Of a stretch of DNA of 64,000 bases, positions 52,784 to 61,807 are shown in pieces (the first letter of the stretch is position 1; each line of letters starts with the position of its first letter). Source of the stretch: Terrabacter aerolatus (lineage in GTDB: Bacteria; Actinomycetota; Actinomycetes; Actinomycetales; Dermatophilaceae). A program made the position numbers and the translations under genes. The notes under the pieces are model-generated. The model was given only the letters and a program-made list of their open reading frames with translations. It was not told the origin of the DNA and made no database searches. The stretch is from NCBI RefSeq assembly GCF_007991735.1, contig NZ_BJYX01000014.1:1-64000 (forward strand). Direction: 5' to 3'.

Positions 52784-53908
52784 GTGTCGTTCGGGGTGCC
52801 GCTCCTGCTCGTGACACTGGTCTTCGTCCCGGTGCTGCTCGGGGCCTACGTGTGGCAGCTGCGACGTCGGCGTCGGCAGGTCGTGCGGTTCTCGAACGTC
52901 GCGCTGCTGCGCGCCGCTGGAGCCGGTTCGGCGTCGTGGAAGCGGCACGTGCCGATCGCCCTGGTGCTGGGCGCGCTGGCGCTGCTCGGGCTGGCGAGCG
53001 CGCGGCCGACGGTGCGGGCGTCGGTGCCGACGTCGAGCGCGACGGTCATCGTGGCGCTGGACGTGTCGGGGTCGATGTGCGCGACGGACGTGGTGCCGAA
53101 CCGGCTCAGCGCGGCTCAGGCGGCGGTGCGGTCGTTCGTCCAGGGGCAGGCCGACGGGACGAAGGTCGGGCTCGTCGTGTTCTCCGGGTTCGCCGAGCTG
53201 GCGGTCGCGCCGACGGCCAACCGCGACGAGGTGCTGTCGGCGATCGACGCGGTGACGACCGGGCGCGGCACGACGATCGGCGCGGCCATCCTGCGGTCCA
53301 TCGACGCGATCGCCGAGCTCGACCCGAACGTCGCGCCGGCCGATGCGGTCGACGAGCCGTCGACGGACGGTCCGGGTCTGGCCCAGCCGACGCCGTCGGC
53401 CACGCCCTCTGCGGCGCCCGGTGGGTCGGGGGGCGTGTCCGGCGTCGCAGCGGACAAGGCGCCGGAGATCATCGTGCTGCTGACCGACGGCGCGAACACG
53501 CGCGGGGTGACGCCCGCCCAGGCAGCGGAGCAGGCGGCGGCGCGCGGGGTGCGCGTCTACCCCATCGGCTTCGGCACGACGCACCCGACGCAGATGGCGT
53601 GCACCCGCGACCAGTACGGCGGCTTCTCCGTGCCTCGCGTCCGAGACGCCGGCGGCATCGGCCGCGGCTCGCCGGGCGGTCGCAACTTCCTCGTCGTCGA
53701 CGTGGCCGCGCTCGAGGGTGTGGCCCGGACGACGGGCGGAAAGTACTTCGCCGCCACTGACGCCGAGGGCCTCACCAAGGTCCTGGCCGACCTGCCCAGG
53801 CACGTCACGGTGAGCGAGCAGGACGTCGACCTCAGCGCCGCGGTCGGCGTGTTCGCGGCGGTCCTCCTCCTCGGCGGGCTCGCCATCTCCCTCCGCCGCA
53901 GCACCTGA
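52784..53908 (+). CDS. VWA-domain membrane protein (BatB-like)
   Basis: The 374-residue protein repeats the architecture of the preceding gene: two N-terminal helices, MIDAS motif VIVALDVSGSMCATD near residue 88, IVLLTDGANTRG near 229, and a final helix (AVGVFAAVLLLGGLAISL). An unusual insert (MACTRDQYGGFSVPRVRDAG) lies in the last third. The GTG start is one base after the upstream TGA. Confidence 0.9.
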   Translation: MSFGVPLLLVTLVFVPVLLGAYVWQLRRRRRQVVRFSNVALLRAAGAGSASWKRHVPIALVLGALALLGLASARPTVRASVPTSSATVIVALDVSGSMCATDVVPNRLSAAQAAVRSFVQGQADGTKVGLVVFSGFAELAVAPTANRDEVLSAIDAVTTGRGTTIGAAILRSIDAIAELDPNVAPADAVDEPSTDGPGLAQPTPSATPSAAPGGSGGVSGVAADKAPEIIVLLTDGANTRGVTPAQAAEQAAARGVRVYPIGFGTTHPTQMACTRDQYGGFSVPRVRDAGGIGRGSPGGRNFLVVDVAALEGVARTTGGKYFAATDAEGLTKVLADLPRHVTVSEQDVDLSAAVGVFAAVLLLGGLAISLRRST

Positions 53909-53924
53909 GCCGCAGCACCTGGGC
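53897..53924. repeat. 14-bp tandem duplication over the second VWA stop codon
   Basis: CGCAGCACCTGAGC is followed by CGCAGCACCTGGGC. The TGA stop is inside the first unit and is changed to TGG in the second. Confidence 0.8.
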
Positions 53925-54042
53925 CGCCCTGGCGACGGGGCGCGCCGGCGCGGCGACGGCCCGAGACGCTCCGTCTGCCGGCGCAGCGAACCGCATGCCG
54001 GGCTTCAGGTAAGCCACAGAGCGGGCGCTTATCGTCGAAAAG

Positions 54043-56106
54043 GTGGTCAGAGTCCTCAGACAAGACGTCGGTACGACGGCGCGCCTCCTCGCGGCCTTCG
54101 TCGTCGCCGCGGTCGCGATCGGCGTGCTCGCGGCGGGCATCTCGGCGCCGGCCGTTGCCGGGCTCGGGCAGCTGACGACGGCCGGCGACTCGACGTTCAT
54201 GTCGCTGCCGAGCACGTTCACGGTGGCTCAGCTGACCCAGGGCTCGCGCATCCTCGCCGCCGACGGCTCGGTCATCGCCACCCCGGAGGACACCGACCGT
54301 CGCCTCGTCTCGTTGGGGCAGGTCGCGCCGATCATGCGTCAGGCGCAGGTCGCCATCGAGGACAGCCGCTTCTACACGCACGGCGCGATCGACCCCCAAG
54401 GCGTCACGCGTGCGGTGATCGAGGACCTGCGCACCGGGGCGGCCAGCGAAGGCGCCTCGACCCTGACCCAGCAGTTCGTCAAGATGACGTTGCAGGCCCA
54501 GGCCCTCACGGCCGGCAAGGACGCCGCAGCCCAGGCGGCCGTGGCCAAGACCCTGCCGCGCAAGCTCACCGAGCTGCGGTATGCCGTGGGGCTCGAGCGC
54601 ACGTGGAGCAAGGACCGCATCCTCGAGGGCTACCTCAACCTCGCCTACTACGGCGACGGCGCCTACGGCGTCGAGGCCGCCGCACGCCACTACTTCGGCG
54701 TGCACGCGAGCGCGCTCACCCTCTCCGAGGCGGCGACGTTGGCGGGTCTCGTGCAGAGCCCGAGCACGACCGACCCGGTGAACCACCTGAAGCAGGCCCA
54801 GGCCCGGCGCGACGTCGTGCTGGGCCGGATGCACGACCTCGGGGTCGTCACCACCGCCCAGTGGCAGGCGGCGCTGCACCGCCCGCTCGCCAAGGACCTG
54901 CACGTGACGTACCCGCCGGCCACGTGCGCCGCCTCTCGCTACCCCTACTTCTGCTCCTTCGTCATCAGCTGGCTGGAGGAGCAGCCGGCCCTCGGGTCGA
55001 CCCCGCAGGCCCGGCACGACCGGCTCTTCAGCGGTGGCCTGACGGTGCGCACCACCCTGGACCCGTCGGTCGAGCGGGAGGCCAACGCGGCGTTGCGCGC
55101 CGTCGCGCCGACGAACAACTCGCTCGGCGTGGCAGCCGCCGCCTACGTGACGCAGCCCGGCACCGGTGACGTGCTCGCCCTCGGCCAGGACACGGCATAC
55201 GGCACCAAGGGCGCCGGCGACACCGAGCTCAACTACTCGGTCGACACGAAGTACGGCGGGTCGCGCGGCTTCCAGTTCGGCTCCACCGCAAAGGCCTTCG
55301 CCCTGGTCACCGCCATGGCGCAGGGCCTCGGCACCCAGGCGTCGGTCGACGCGCCGGCTGCGGACAACAACAACCCGGCGACCTTCCACCCCAGTCAGTT
55401 CCCGCAGCCGTGCGGCCTCTCCGGCGACTGGAAGGTCTACAACGACGAGGCGTGGGGCGGCGGCTCGATGCCGCTCATGACCGCGACGGCGCAGTCGACG
55501 AACACGGCCTTCGTGCAGCTCGCGAGCCAGATCGGGGTCTGCGCGATCCACCAGACGATGAAGGCGTTCGGCCTGCACGATGCCAACGGCGGCCCCATCG
55601 GGACCTACCCGCCACAGGTCATCCTCGGCGCGCAGCAGGTGTCACCCCAGACCCTCGCCAACGCGTATGCCGCGATGGCCGCCGGTGGCGTGCTCTGCCA
55701 GACCCGGCCAGTCACGAGCATCACGCAGGGCAGCACGGTGCTGCTCGCCCCGAAACCGTCGTGCACCCGGGTCGCGGACGCCACCGCCGTGAGCCAGGCG
55801 ACCCAGTACCTCGAGTACAACATGACGAACGGTTCGGGCATCCTCAACCAGCTGGCCGGGCGTCCCTCCGCCGGCAAGACCGGCACGGCCGACGGCAACT
55901 CGCAGTCGTGGTTCGTCGGCTACACCCCGCAGCTCGCGACCGCCGTGTGGGTGGGCAACCCGGTCAACCAGAACCGCGCGATGTTCAACGTCTCCATGGC
56001 CGGCAAGAGCTGCACCTCGATGACCGGCGCCTGCTACGCGGCACCGATCTGGCGCCGGATCATGGATGCCGCCCTGGCCGACCAGCCGGTCGCCCCCATG
56101 CCCTGA
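54043..56106 (+). CDS. Bifunctional penicillin-binding protein (class A, GT51 plus transpeptidase)
   Basis: The 687-residue protein has an N-terminal helix near residues 15-38. The glycosyltransferase part shows QVAIEDSRFYTHGAID with catalytic Glu near 105 and GASTLTQQFVKM near 140. The transpeptidase has SxxK in FGSTAKAF near 422, SxN in QSTNTAF near 486 and KTG in AGKTGTADGN near 609. It polymerises and crosslinks peptidoglycan. Several Cys occur in the extracellular part. GTG 54043 has a context like that of the S1C protease. It is monocistronic and a TATCGT box lies upstream. Confidence 0.94.
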   Translation: MVRVLRQDVGTTARLLAAFVVAAVAIGVLAAGISAPAVAGLGQLTTAGDSTFMSLPSTFTVAQLTQGSRILAADGSVIATPEDTDRRLVSLGQVAPIMRQAQVAIEDSRFYTHGAIDPQGVTRAVIEDLRTGAASEGASTLTQQFVKMTLQAQALTAGKDAAAQAAVAKTLPRKLTELRYAVGLERTWSKDRILEGYLNLAYYGDGAYGVEAAARHYFGVHASALTLSEAATLAGLVQSPSTTDPVNHLKQAQARRDVVLGRMHDLGVVTTAQWQAALHRPLAKDLHVTYPPATCAASRYPYFCSFVISWLEEQPALGSTPQARHDRLFSGGLTVRTTLDPSVEREANAALRAVAPTNNSLGVAAAAYVTQPGTGDVLALGQDTAYGTKGAGDTELNYSVDTKYGGSRGFQFGSTAKAFALVTAMAQGLGTQASVDAPAADNNNPATFHPSQFPQPCGLSGDWKVYNDEAWGGGSMPLMTATAQSTNTAFVQLASQIGVCAIHQTMKAFGLHDANGGPIGTYPPQVILGAQQVSPQTLANAYAAMAAGGVLCQTRPVTSITQGSTVLLAPKPSCTRVADATAVSQATQYLEYNMTNGSGILNQLAGRPSAGKTGTADGNSQSWFVGYTPQLATAVWVGNPVNQNRAMFNVSMAGKSCTSMTGACYAAPIWRRIMDAALADQPVAPMP

Positions 56107-56149
56107 CCTGCGCGCCGCCAGTAGCCCACCTCTCCTGGACCAGCAGGGC

Positions 56150-57370
56150 GGGCGTCAAGCCACCAATTGAACTTGGCAGCAAGACCTCCGCCGACGGCAC
56201 TTGAGCGGCGAGGCCGCGACGCGTCCAACACACTGAGAACGACGCTCCACTCCGCCGCGTGTAGGCGTGCCTCGTTGTTGCAGGGATCTGAAGGCCAACT
56301 CCATCCGACAGAACTGAGCGCAGGCAGTTCACCTGGAGGGGTCGGATCGATCCCACCGGATCGCCGGTAGACCTGCCTCGGTAAGGGCCTTGTTCGCTCG
56401 AGAGAACGAGCAAGATCCGACCAACGGGTCGTGAGCGCTGGCGCGAGCGGCCGGGTGCGCGGCACGGATGACCGTGTGCCTCGGGTTGGTGATCAACCGC
56501 GCCTTCCTGTGAGCGGCCGCACCCCAGAGGAGGAATACGACGCGATCCGTCTTCTGGTTAAGAGCACTGATCACGGCATCCGTAAAGTCCTCCCAACCAC
56601 GACCGCGATGAGAGTTTGGACTGCCTGCTCGCACCGTGAGGGCAGCGTTGAGCAGCAGGACGCCCTGCCGAGCCCAGCCTTCGAGGTTGCCTCCATCGGG
56701 TGGCGCAACCTCCGGATCGCGCTCGAGTTCCTGAAGCACCTTGCGTAGAGATGGCGTGAGCCTCCCGTGGGCGATCGAAAAGGCGAGGCCTTGCGCCTGC
56801 CCCTCACCGTGGTAGGGGTCCTGGCCCAGGATGACCACTCGCACCATGGAATAAGGAGTCAGTTCGAATGCGCGGAAGACGTTTTCCGCGGGCGGGTACA
56901 CGGTGCCGGCCTTGCGCTCCTGAGCGACGAATTTGGTGAGTTCTGACCAGCCTCGCGAGCGCAGGACCTCACCCAGAACGACATCCCAGCCATCGGGGAG
57001 CATCAAGTCCTCCTCATCGTCAGGCAGGTACCTCAACCCAAGTCATCATCTCGCCTCCCGCGAGTACCCAGGCGAGAACCAGTACATCCCTCGCGCAACA
57101 TCCGGCCTACGCCTTCTCGGTCCCTCCAGCCGCTGTTCCTGAACGTCGTGTCATGACGTCGACGCTTGACGCCTCGGCCACACGCAACCACAACCCCGGG
57201 ACGTGGAGGGGCATCGAAGTCGACGTCTTGCGGGGAACGCGGCCCATCCGATCCGCGCGGGCACCGTGACTGCGGCACGTTCGGCACGGAATGCGAATTA
57301 CGTCCTCGACCGCGCTGCCGACTGCTAGCCTCCGCTCGGCGCTCAGGAGGGCGCCGATCACGCCGCCAAA
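56150..57370. other. Lower-GC patch containing the ung gene
   Basis: From roughly 56150 to 57370 the DNA has visibly more A/T than both flanks, and the third-position GC of the ung gene drops accordingly. No integrase, tRNA or direct repeat was found at the edges. No protein gene is supported in 56107-56328 or 57004-57388. TAGCCT at 57326 is a possible -10 box for DUF805. Confidence 0.6.
56329..57003 (-). CDS. ung: Uracil-DNA glycosylase, family 1
   Basis: The 224-residue protein has the water-activating loop VVILGQDPYHGEGQAQGLAF near residue 56, FLLWGAAAHRKA near 158 and AAHPAARASAHDP near 180 in the position of the HPSPLS leucine loop. The His is kept but PSPLS is replaced by PAARAS, a departure from the family. 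It removes uracil from DNA. GAGGAGG five bases upstream selects ATG 57003 over an earlier in-frame start. Codon use has more A/T-ending codons than neighbouring genes, suggesting transfer. Confidence 0.88.
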   Translation of the reverse strand: MLPDGWDVVLGEVLRSRGWSELTKFVAQERKAGTVYPPAENVFRAFELTPYSMVRVVILGQDPYHGEGQAQGLAFSIAHGRLTPSLRKVLQELERDPEVAPPDGGNLEGWARQGVLLLNAALTVRAGSPNSHRGRGWEDFTDAVISALNQKTDRVVFLLWGAAAHRKARLITNPRHTVIRAAHPAARASAHDPLVGSCSFSRANKALTEAGLPAIRWDRSDPSR

Positions 57371-57388
57371 CCCAGGGGTTCAACAGAC

Positions 57389-57775
57389 ATGTCTTTCGGT
57401 GAAGCTGTACGCACGGTCTACACGCAGAAGTACGCCACGTTCAGCGGTCGTGCGCGCCGGTCCGAGTACTGGTGGGTCTACCTCTTCAACACCATCGTGG
57501 CCATGGTGCTCAACGTCCTGACGGCCGCCACGCACTCGAACATCTTCCAGATCCTCGTCGGCGTCTTCGCCCTCGCGGCGATCATCCCGGGCCTGGCCGT
57601 CGCGGCTCGTCGCCTGCACGACACCGGCCGCTCCGGTTGGTGGATCCTCATCGGCCTCATCCCGCTCGTCGGCGCCATCGTCCTGCTCGTCTTCCTCGTG
57701 GGCGACAGCCAGCCCGGCCCGAACGCCTACGGCCCGCCGGTCAAGAACGTCGAGGGCTACCCCGTCACCGCCTGA
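57389..57775 (+). CDS. DUF805 membrane protein
   Basis: The 128-residue protein is a typical DUF805 protein: FSGRARRSEYWWVYLFNTIV near residue 18, then three to four helices, with VAARRLHDTGRSGWWILIGL near 71. Function is unknown. The ATG at 57389 is canonical. A strong hairpin terminator follows its stop. Confidence 0.92.
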   Translation: MSFGEAVRTVYTQKYATFSGRARRSEYWWVYLFNTIVAMVLNVLTAATHSNIFQILVGVFALAAIIPGLAVAARRLHDTGRSGWWILIGLIPLVGAIVLLVFLVGDSQPGPNAYGPPVKNVEGYPVTA

Positions 57776-57805
57776 CCCACGCATCCGACGGGTTCCTCCG
57801 TCACC

Positions 57806-57850
57806 GAGCGCCGCCTCCGACCAGCCACGTGCTGGTCAGGGGCGGCGCTC
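57806..57850. terminator. Terminator after the DUF805 gene
   Basis: GAGCGCCGCC (57806-57815) pairs with GGCGGCGCTC (57841-57850), and an inner GACCAGC pairs with GCTGGTC across a CACGT loop, with a small internal bulge. It lies between the DUF805 and YciI genes, which converge. Confidence 0.8.
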
Positions 57851-57921
57851 GCGCGTTTCCCGAACCGCTCTGGGCGATCCCGACCCTGCGCGGGACGGAC
57901 CCTCCGTCCGGGTGCGCGCCC

Positions 57922-58284
57922 TCAGTCGCCGGGCGCGTCCGGGCCGTCCGAGACCTGCCGCAGGGTCGCGACCACGGTGACCTCGGGCCAGTGCTCGGCG
58001 AACCTGCGCTGGTCGGCCACGGCGTCCTCGACGGTGTCGTACTTCATGAGCGACCACCCGCCGACGATCTCCTTGGACTCGGCATACGGCCCGTCGTGCT
58101 GGGTGACCTCACCCCGGCTCGACACGAAGTTCACCGCGTCCTCCGTCCCGTACAGCCCGCCACCGTCGAGGAACACGCCCGAGGCGGCCCGCTCGCCGAT
58201 GAAGACGTCCATCGCGTCGAACAGTGCCTGCGGCGGCGTGCCGATGCCCTCTTCCATCCTCACGAAACCCATGAAACGCGGCAT
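57922..58284 (-). CDS. YciI-family (DGPF-type) protein
   Basis: The 120-residue protein has the YciI/DGPF pattern: PRFMGFVRMEEG at the start, TQHDGPYAESKEIVGGW near residue 65 and a C-terminal ferredoxin-like strand set. ATG 58284 follows GGAGGAG. Relatives are often near ECF sigma factors or regulators; here it lies near an SDR/TetR pair. Confidence 0.85.
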   Translation of the reverse strand: MPRFMGFVRMEEGIGTPPQALFDAMDVFIGERAASGVFLDGGGLYGTEDAVNFVSSRGEVTQHDGPYAESKEIVGGWSLMKYDTVEDAVADQRRFAEHWPEVTVVATLRQVSDGPDAPGD

Positions 58285-58392
58285 GTCGATGTCTCCTCCT
58301 GGTTGGTTTGGGTCCTTCGTACTCGTACGTCGACCGGGTGGGGGGCACTTCGACACGTCTTTCGAGATTTCTTTCGCGCGTCTCCGGGGCGG

Positions 58393-59337
58393 TCAAGTGG
58401 CCGGCGCCCAGTCGGCCCGGGACGACCGGGTGTAGTGCCCGGCGTCGAGGTCCTCGAGGAGGGTCGGCCCGGTGGGCTGCCACCCCAGCAGGTCGCGGGT
58501 CGCCGCGCTCGACGCGACCGAGTCGAGGCCGATGAAGCCGCCGAGCCAGCCGAAGTGGGCAGCGGCGTCGGCCGGCTCGATAGACCTGACCGGCACGTCG
58601 AGCTGGCGCCCGATGGCCTCCGCGATGTCGCGGAAGCTCACGCCCTCCTCCGCGACACCGTGCAGCGTCGAGCCGGCCGGCGCCTGCTCCACGGCGAGGC
58701 GATAGAGCCGGGCGGCGTCCGACCGGTGCACGGCCGGCCAGCGGTTCGAGCCGTCGCCGACGTAGGCCGACACGCCCGTCTCCCTCGCCACCCCGACGAT
58801 GCTCGCCATGAAGCCCTCGTCGCCGTCGCCGTGCACGGTCGGGGCCAGGCGCACCGTCCCGGACCGCACGCCACGCCGGGCGAAGGACAGCGCGAGCTCC
58901 GCATTGAGGGCGCGGGCCGCGGGACCGACGGCGGAAGGGTCGACGTCGTGACCGTCCGCCTCCGTCCCGACCTGGCCCGGCGGGACGAGGCCCAGGACGC
59001 CGGAGGCGATGAACAACGGCTTGCCCGTCCCCTCCAGCGCCGAGCCGAGGGTCTCGATCGCCGCGCCGTCCGACGTGGCCGCGCCGGCGAAGTCGCCCGA
59101 AAAGGCGATGTCGTGCTTGAAGGCGAGGTGGATGACGCCGTCGGACGCCGAGGCGGTGGCTCCCAGCACGTCGAGGTCGTCGACGCTGCCGCGCACCACC
59201 TCCGCCCCGGCCTGCTCGAGCGCCGCAGCCGACGCGTCGGAGCGGGCGAGTCCGACGACCTCGTGGCCGTGGCCGAGGAGCTCGGGGACGACGGCGGAGC
59301 CGATCCAGCCGGAAGCCCCGGTGACGAAGATGCGCAT
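58393..59337 (-). CDS. NAD-dependent epimerase/dehydratase (extended SDR)
   Basis: The 314-residue protein begins MRIFVTGASGWIGSAVVPEL, the GxxGxxG nucleotide-binding motif. DGVIHLAFKHD near residue 80 and GVRSGTVRLAPTVHG follow. It is an atypical extended SDR without a clear YxxxK. AGGAGG six bases upstream supports ATG 59337. The divergent TetR gene and the operators between them indicate direct repression by that regulator. Confidence 0.88.
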   Translation of the reverse strand: MRIFVTGASGWIGSAVVPELLGHGHEVVGLARSDASAAALEQAGAEVVRGSVDDLDVLGATASASDGVIHLAFKHDIAFSGDFAGAATSDGAAIETLGSALEGTGKPLFIASGVLGLVPPGQVGTEADGHDVDPSAVGPAARALNAELALSFARRGVRSGTVRLAPTVHGDGDEGFMASIVGVARETGVSAYVGDGSNRWPAVHRSDAARLYRLAVEQAPAGSTLHGVAEEGVSFRDIAEAIGRQLDVPVRSIEPADAAAHFGWLGGFIGLDSVASSAATRDLLGWQPTGPTLLEDLDAGHYTRSSRADWAPAT

Positions 59338-59399
59338 GGTGATCCTCCTGATCGAGACCGACACCCCGCCGCGGGTCGCGACGAGTGATGCCGGCGTGG

Positions 59400-59455
59400 T
59401 GATGTCAGTCTGTGACATCACCACCATAACCCCTGATGTCAGTCCCTGTCATCGA
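59400..59455. promoter_or_regulatory. Paired TGATGTCA operators between the SDR and TetR genes
   Basis: Site 1 is TGATGTCA, five bases, TGACATCA (59400-59420), a perfect palindrome. Site 2 (59434-59455) starts with the same TGATGTCAGTC but its right half is imperfect (TGTCATCGA). Both lie in the divergent gap and site 2 overlaps the TetR promoter, so repression of both genes is likely. Confidence 0.75.
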
Positions 59456-59461
59456 TAGGAT
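59433..59461 (+). promoter_or_regulatory. Probable leaderless promoter of the TetR gene
   Basis: CTGATG (59433-59438) and TAGGAT (59456-59461) are 17 bases apart; the ATG at 59468 is six bases past the -10 box. The operator site 2 covers this promoter. Confidence 0.5.
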
Positions 59462-59467
59462 CGCAGC

Positions 59468-60037
59468 ATGGGTCGATGGGAGCCGGACGCACGTGGTCGC
59501 CTGATGGCGGCGGCGATCGAGCTGTCCCTCGAGCACGGCTTCGAGCAGACGACCGTCGCCGACATCGCCGCCCGCGCCGGGCTGACCGAGCGCACCTTCT
59601 ACCGGCACTACGCCGACAAGCGCGAGGTCCTCTTCGCCGGGCCCATCGACCTGCACGCACTGCTCGCGGAGTCCATTGCGGCACAGGCTGATTCGACCTC
59701 GCCGATCGACGCCGTCGCAACCGCGCTCGACAGCGTCAGCGGCCTCATGCAGCAGAACCGGGAGGGCTCGCGCCTGCGCCAGCGCGTCATCGACGCCAAC
59801 CCCATGCTGCGCGAGCGTGAGCTCATCAAGCTCGCCTCGCTCGGGGCGGCCATGGCCGACGCGCTCCGGGCCCGTGGCGTCACCGACCCCACGGCGAGCC
59901 TCACCGCCGAGGCCGGCATCGCTGCCTTCAAGGTCGGCTTCGAGACGTGGGTCAACGACGCCACCGACGCCCATGACCTCCAGCACCACGTCAGCGAGTG
60001 CTTCGACCGGCTCAAGGCCGTCACCGCCGGCCGCTGA
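59468..60037 (+). CDS. TetR-family regulator of the SDR gene
   Basis: The 189-residue protein has the TetR HTH: EHGFEQTTVADIAARAGLTE then RTFYRHYADKREVLF near residue 47. The C-terminal domain resembles the mycofactocin/AcrR-type ligand domains (MLRERELIKLASLGAAMADA). It probably binds the TGATGTCA palindromes upstream and represses itself and the divergent SDR gene. Confidence 0.9.
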   Translation: MGRWEPDARGRLMAAAIELSLEHGFEQTTVADIAARAGLTERTFYRHYADKREVLFAGPIDLHALLAESIAAQADSTSPIDAVATALDSVSGLMQQNREGSRLRQRVIDANPMLRERELIKLASLGAAMADALRARGVTDPTASLTAEAGIAAFKVGFETWVNDATDAHDLQHHVSECFDRLKAVTAGR

Positions 60038-60136
60038 GCGAACCCCCGGCCGAGCCGACCACCCACCGAGCGGCCCGCCCGACCCGGGCACGCGGCATAC
60101 GCCGTCGGTGGTGCTGACGCGGCTAGCGTGTGGCCC

Positions 60137-60598
60137 GTGACGACAGACGTGACAGCAGACGAGGCCACCGACCAGGACGCCATCCAGGGGATGGTCGACG
60201 CGTTCTTCGGGGCGTTCGTCTCGGGCCCGGGCTGCGCCGAGCGGATGGACCTGCTGCGCGGACTGCTGCTCCCGCAGGCCGTCGTCGTGCGCACGTGCGG
60301 CCTCGAGCCGGCGGTCATGGGCGTCGAGGAGTTCATCGCACCACGCGAAGCCCTCCTCACCGACGGCTCGCTGACCGACTTCCGCGAGTGGCCCGTCGAG
60401 GGACGCATCGAGGTCTTCGGCGACATCGCCCACTGGTTCGGCGCGTACGCCAAGGCGGGCACGCAGGCGGGCGAGCCGTTCACCGGGCGCGGGATGAAGA
60501 CGATCCAGCTCGTGCGGACGCCCGGCGGCTGGCGCATCAGCGCGGCCGCGTGGGACGACGAGCGCGACGGCCTGACGCTGCCGACCGACGCGGACTGA
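60137..60598 (+). CDS. SnoaL/NTF2-like protein
   Basis: The 153-residue protein has an NTF2-like fold pattern: DAIQGMVDAFFGAFVSGPG near the start, EVFGDIAHWFGAYAKAG in the middle and IQLVRTPGGWRISAAAWDDE at the end. TAGCGT seven bases before GTG 60137 suggests a leaderless transcript; GTG 60128 is an alternative start. An octamer CGGCATAC lies in its promoter region. The function is unknown. Confidence 0.8.
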   Translation: MTTDVTADEATDQDAIQGMVDAFFGAFVSGPGCAERMDLLRGLLLPQAVVVRTCGLEPAVMGVEEFIAPREALLTDGSLTDFREWPVEGRIEVFGDIAHWFGAYAKAGTQAGEPFTGRGMKTIQLVRTPGGWRISAAAWDDERDGLTLPTDAD

Positions 60599-60654
60599 GC
60601 CCACCCGACCCCGCGCGCGACCCGATCGACGCCTCGCTGCGGTTCACTGGGAGC

Positions 60655-61674
60655 GTGGCTGGGCAGCGCCTCGGGACGGCGTCCCTGACGGACGGGACGA
60701 GGGTCGCGTATGCCGTCACGGGCAGCGGGCCGTTCCTCCTCGTCGCCCCGGGGTGGCTCAGTCACCTCGAGATGGGCTGGGCCATCCCGGCCGAGCGGAT
60801 GTTCCACGAGGCGCTGTCGTCGGGACGGACCCTCGTGCGCTACGACCGCCCGGGCTGCGGCCTGTCCGGCGCCTACGACGGCCCGCGCACCATGGACCTC
60901 GAGGTCGCGACGATCGCGGCCGTCGCCGACGCGGTCGGCGCCGAGCGCTTCGACCTGCTGGGCTGGTCACTGGGGGCGGCGGCGGCGGTGCAGTGGGCGG
61001 CCGAGCGACCCGACACCGTCTCGCGACTCGTGCTCTACGGCGGCTGGCCCGCCGGGTCCGCCATCGGCGACGACGACAGCCGGCAGCACGTGCTCGGCCT
61101 GCTCGCCACGCACTGGGGCCTCGGCTCGGACCTGCTCACGGAGGTCTTCGCGCCCGACGCCGACGCGGGCACGAGGCGCACGCTCGCCCGCTACCAGCGC
61201 GCGGCCTCCTCGGCCGGGACGGCGGTCGCGCTGCTCCGGCTCGCCTACTCGCTCGACGTCACCCCGCACCTCGGGCGGGTGCGCGCGCCGACGCTCGTGC
61301 TGCACCGGCGAGGGGACCGGGCCGCACCCGCGGCCGGGGGACGCGCTCTGGCACAAGCGATCCCGGGCGCCGAGCTCGTCGAGCTCGAGGGCCGCTCGCA
61401 CCTGCCGGCCATCGGCGACGCGCAGGCGGTGGTCGATGAGGTGCGGCGCTTCCTCGGCCTGCCGACGCTGCGCCGGTCCGTCCCGACCGGTCTGACGACG
61501 CGCCAGGGCGAGGTCGCCGCGCTCGTGGCCGAGGGCCTGACGAACCGCCAGATCGCCGAGCGGCTCGACATCTCCGAGCGGTCGGCCGAGTCGCACCTGG
61601 AACGCATCCGGCTACGGCTCGGGTTCAGCTCCCGGTCTCAGGTCGCGGCCTGGTACGTCGCCCGCACCCCGTAG
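60655..61674 (+). CDS. Alpha/beta hydrolase fused to a LuxR-type DNA-binding domain
   Basis: The 339-residue protein has a hydrolase domain (YDRPGCGLSG near 64; nucleophile elbow LLGWSLGAAAAV near 102; Asp in LVLHRRGDRAAP near 220; His in LEGRSHLPAIG near 245) and a C-terminal LuxR HTH (LTTRQGEVAALVAEGLTNRQ, then ISERSAESHLERIRLRL). The fused form suggests a regulator that senses or processes an ester ligand. GTG 60655 is 56 bases after the SnoaL stop; no better start is in frame. Confidence 0.88.
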   Translation: MAGQRLGTASLTDGTRVAYAVTGSGPFLLVAPGWLSHLEMGWAIPAERMFHEALSSGRTLVRYDRPGCGLSGAYDGPRTMDLEVATIAAVADAVGAERFDLLGWSLGAAAAVQWAAERPDTVSRLVLYGGWPAGSAIGDDDSRQHVLGLLATHWGLGSDLLTEVFAPDADAGTRRTLARYQRAASSAGTAVALLRLAYSLDVTPHLGRVRAPTLVLHRRGDRAAPAAGGRALAQAIPGAELVELEGRSHLPAIGDAQAVVDEVRRFLGLPTLRRSVPTGLTTRQGEVAALVAEGLTNRQIAERLDISERSAESHLERIRLRLGFSSRSQVAAWYVARTP

Positions 61675-61682
61675 AGCCCACC

Positions 61683-61754
61683 GAAGACCCCGCGGAAGAC
61701 CCCGCGGAAGATCCAGCGCCAGACCCGCGTCAGACCCCGCGTCAGACCCCGCGC
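61683..61754. repeat. 12-bp tandem repeat, about six units, between the LuxR-hydrolase and mddA genes
   Basis: GAAGACCCCGCG occurs twice exactly, followed by GAAGATCCAGCG, CCAGACCCGCGT, CAGACCCCGCGT and CAGACCCCGCGC. The array starts nine bases after the stop at 61674. Confidence 0.85.
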
Positions 61755-61807
61755 AGTGGGGTAGTTCCACGGCTGCGGCACGGGCACCCGGTCGGCACGC
61801 TGGGCAG

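Noticed and set aside
56034-56465. Small genes on the minus strand around 56.0-56.5 kb
   Set aside because: They overlap the 3' ends of the penicillin-binding protein and ung genes, have no ribosome binding site and no recognisable domain.
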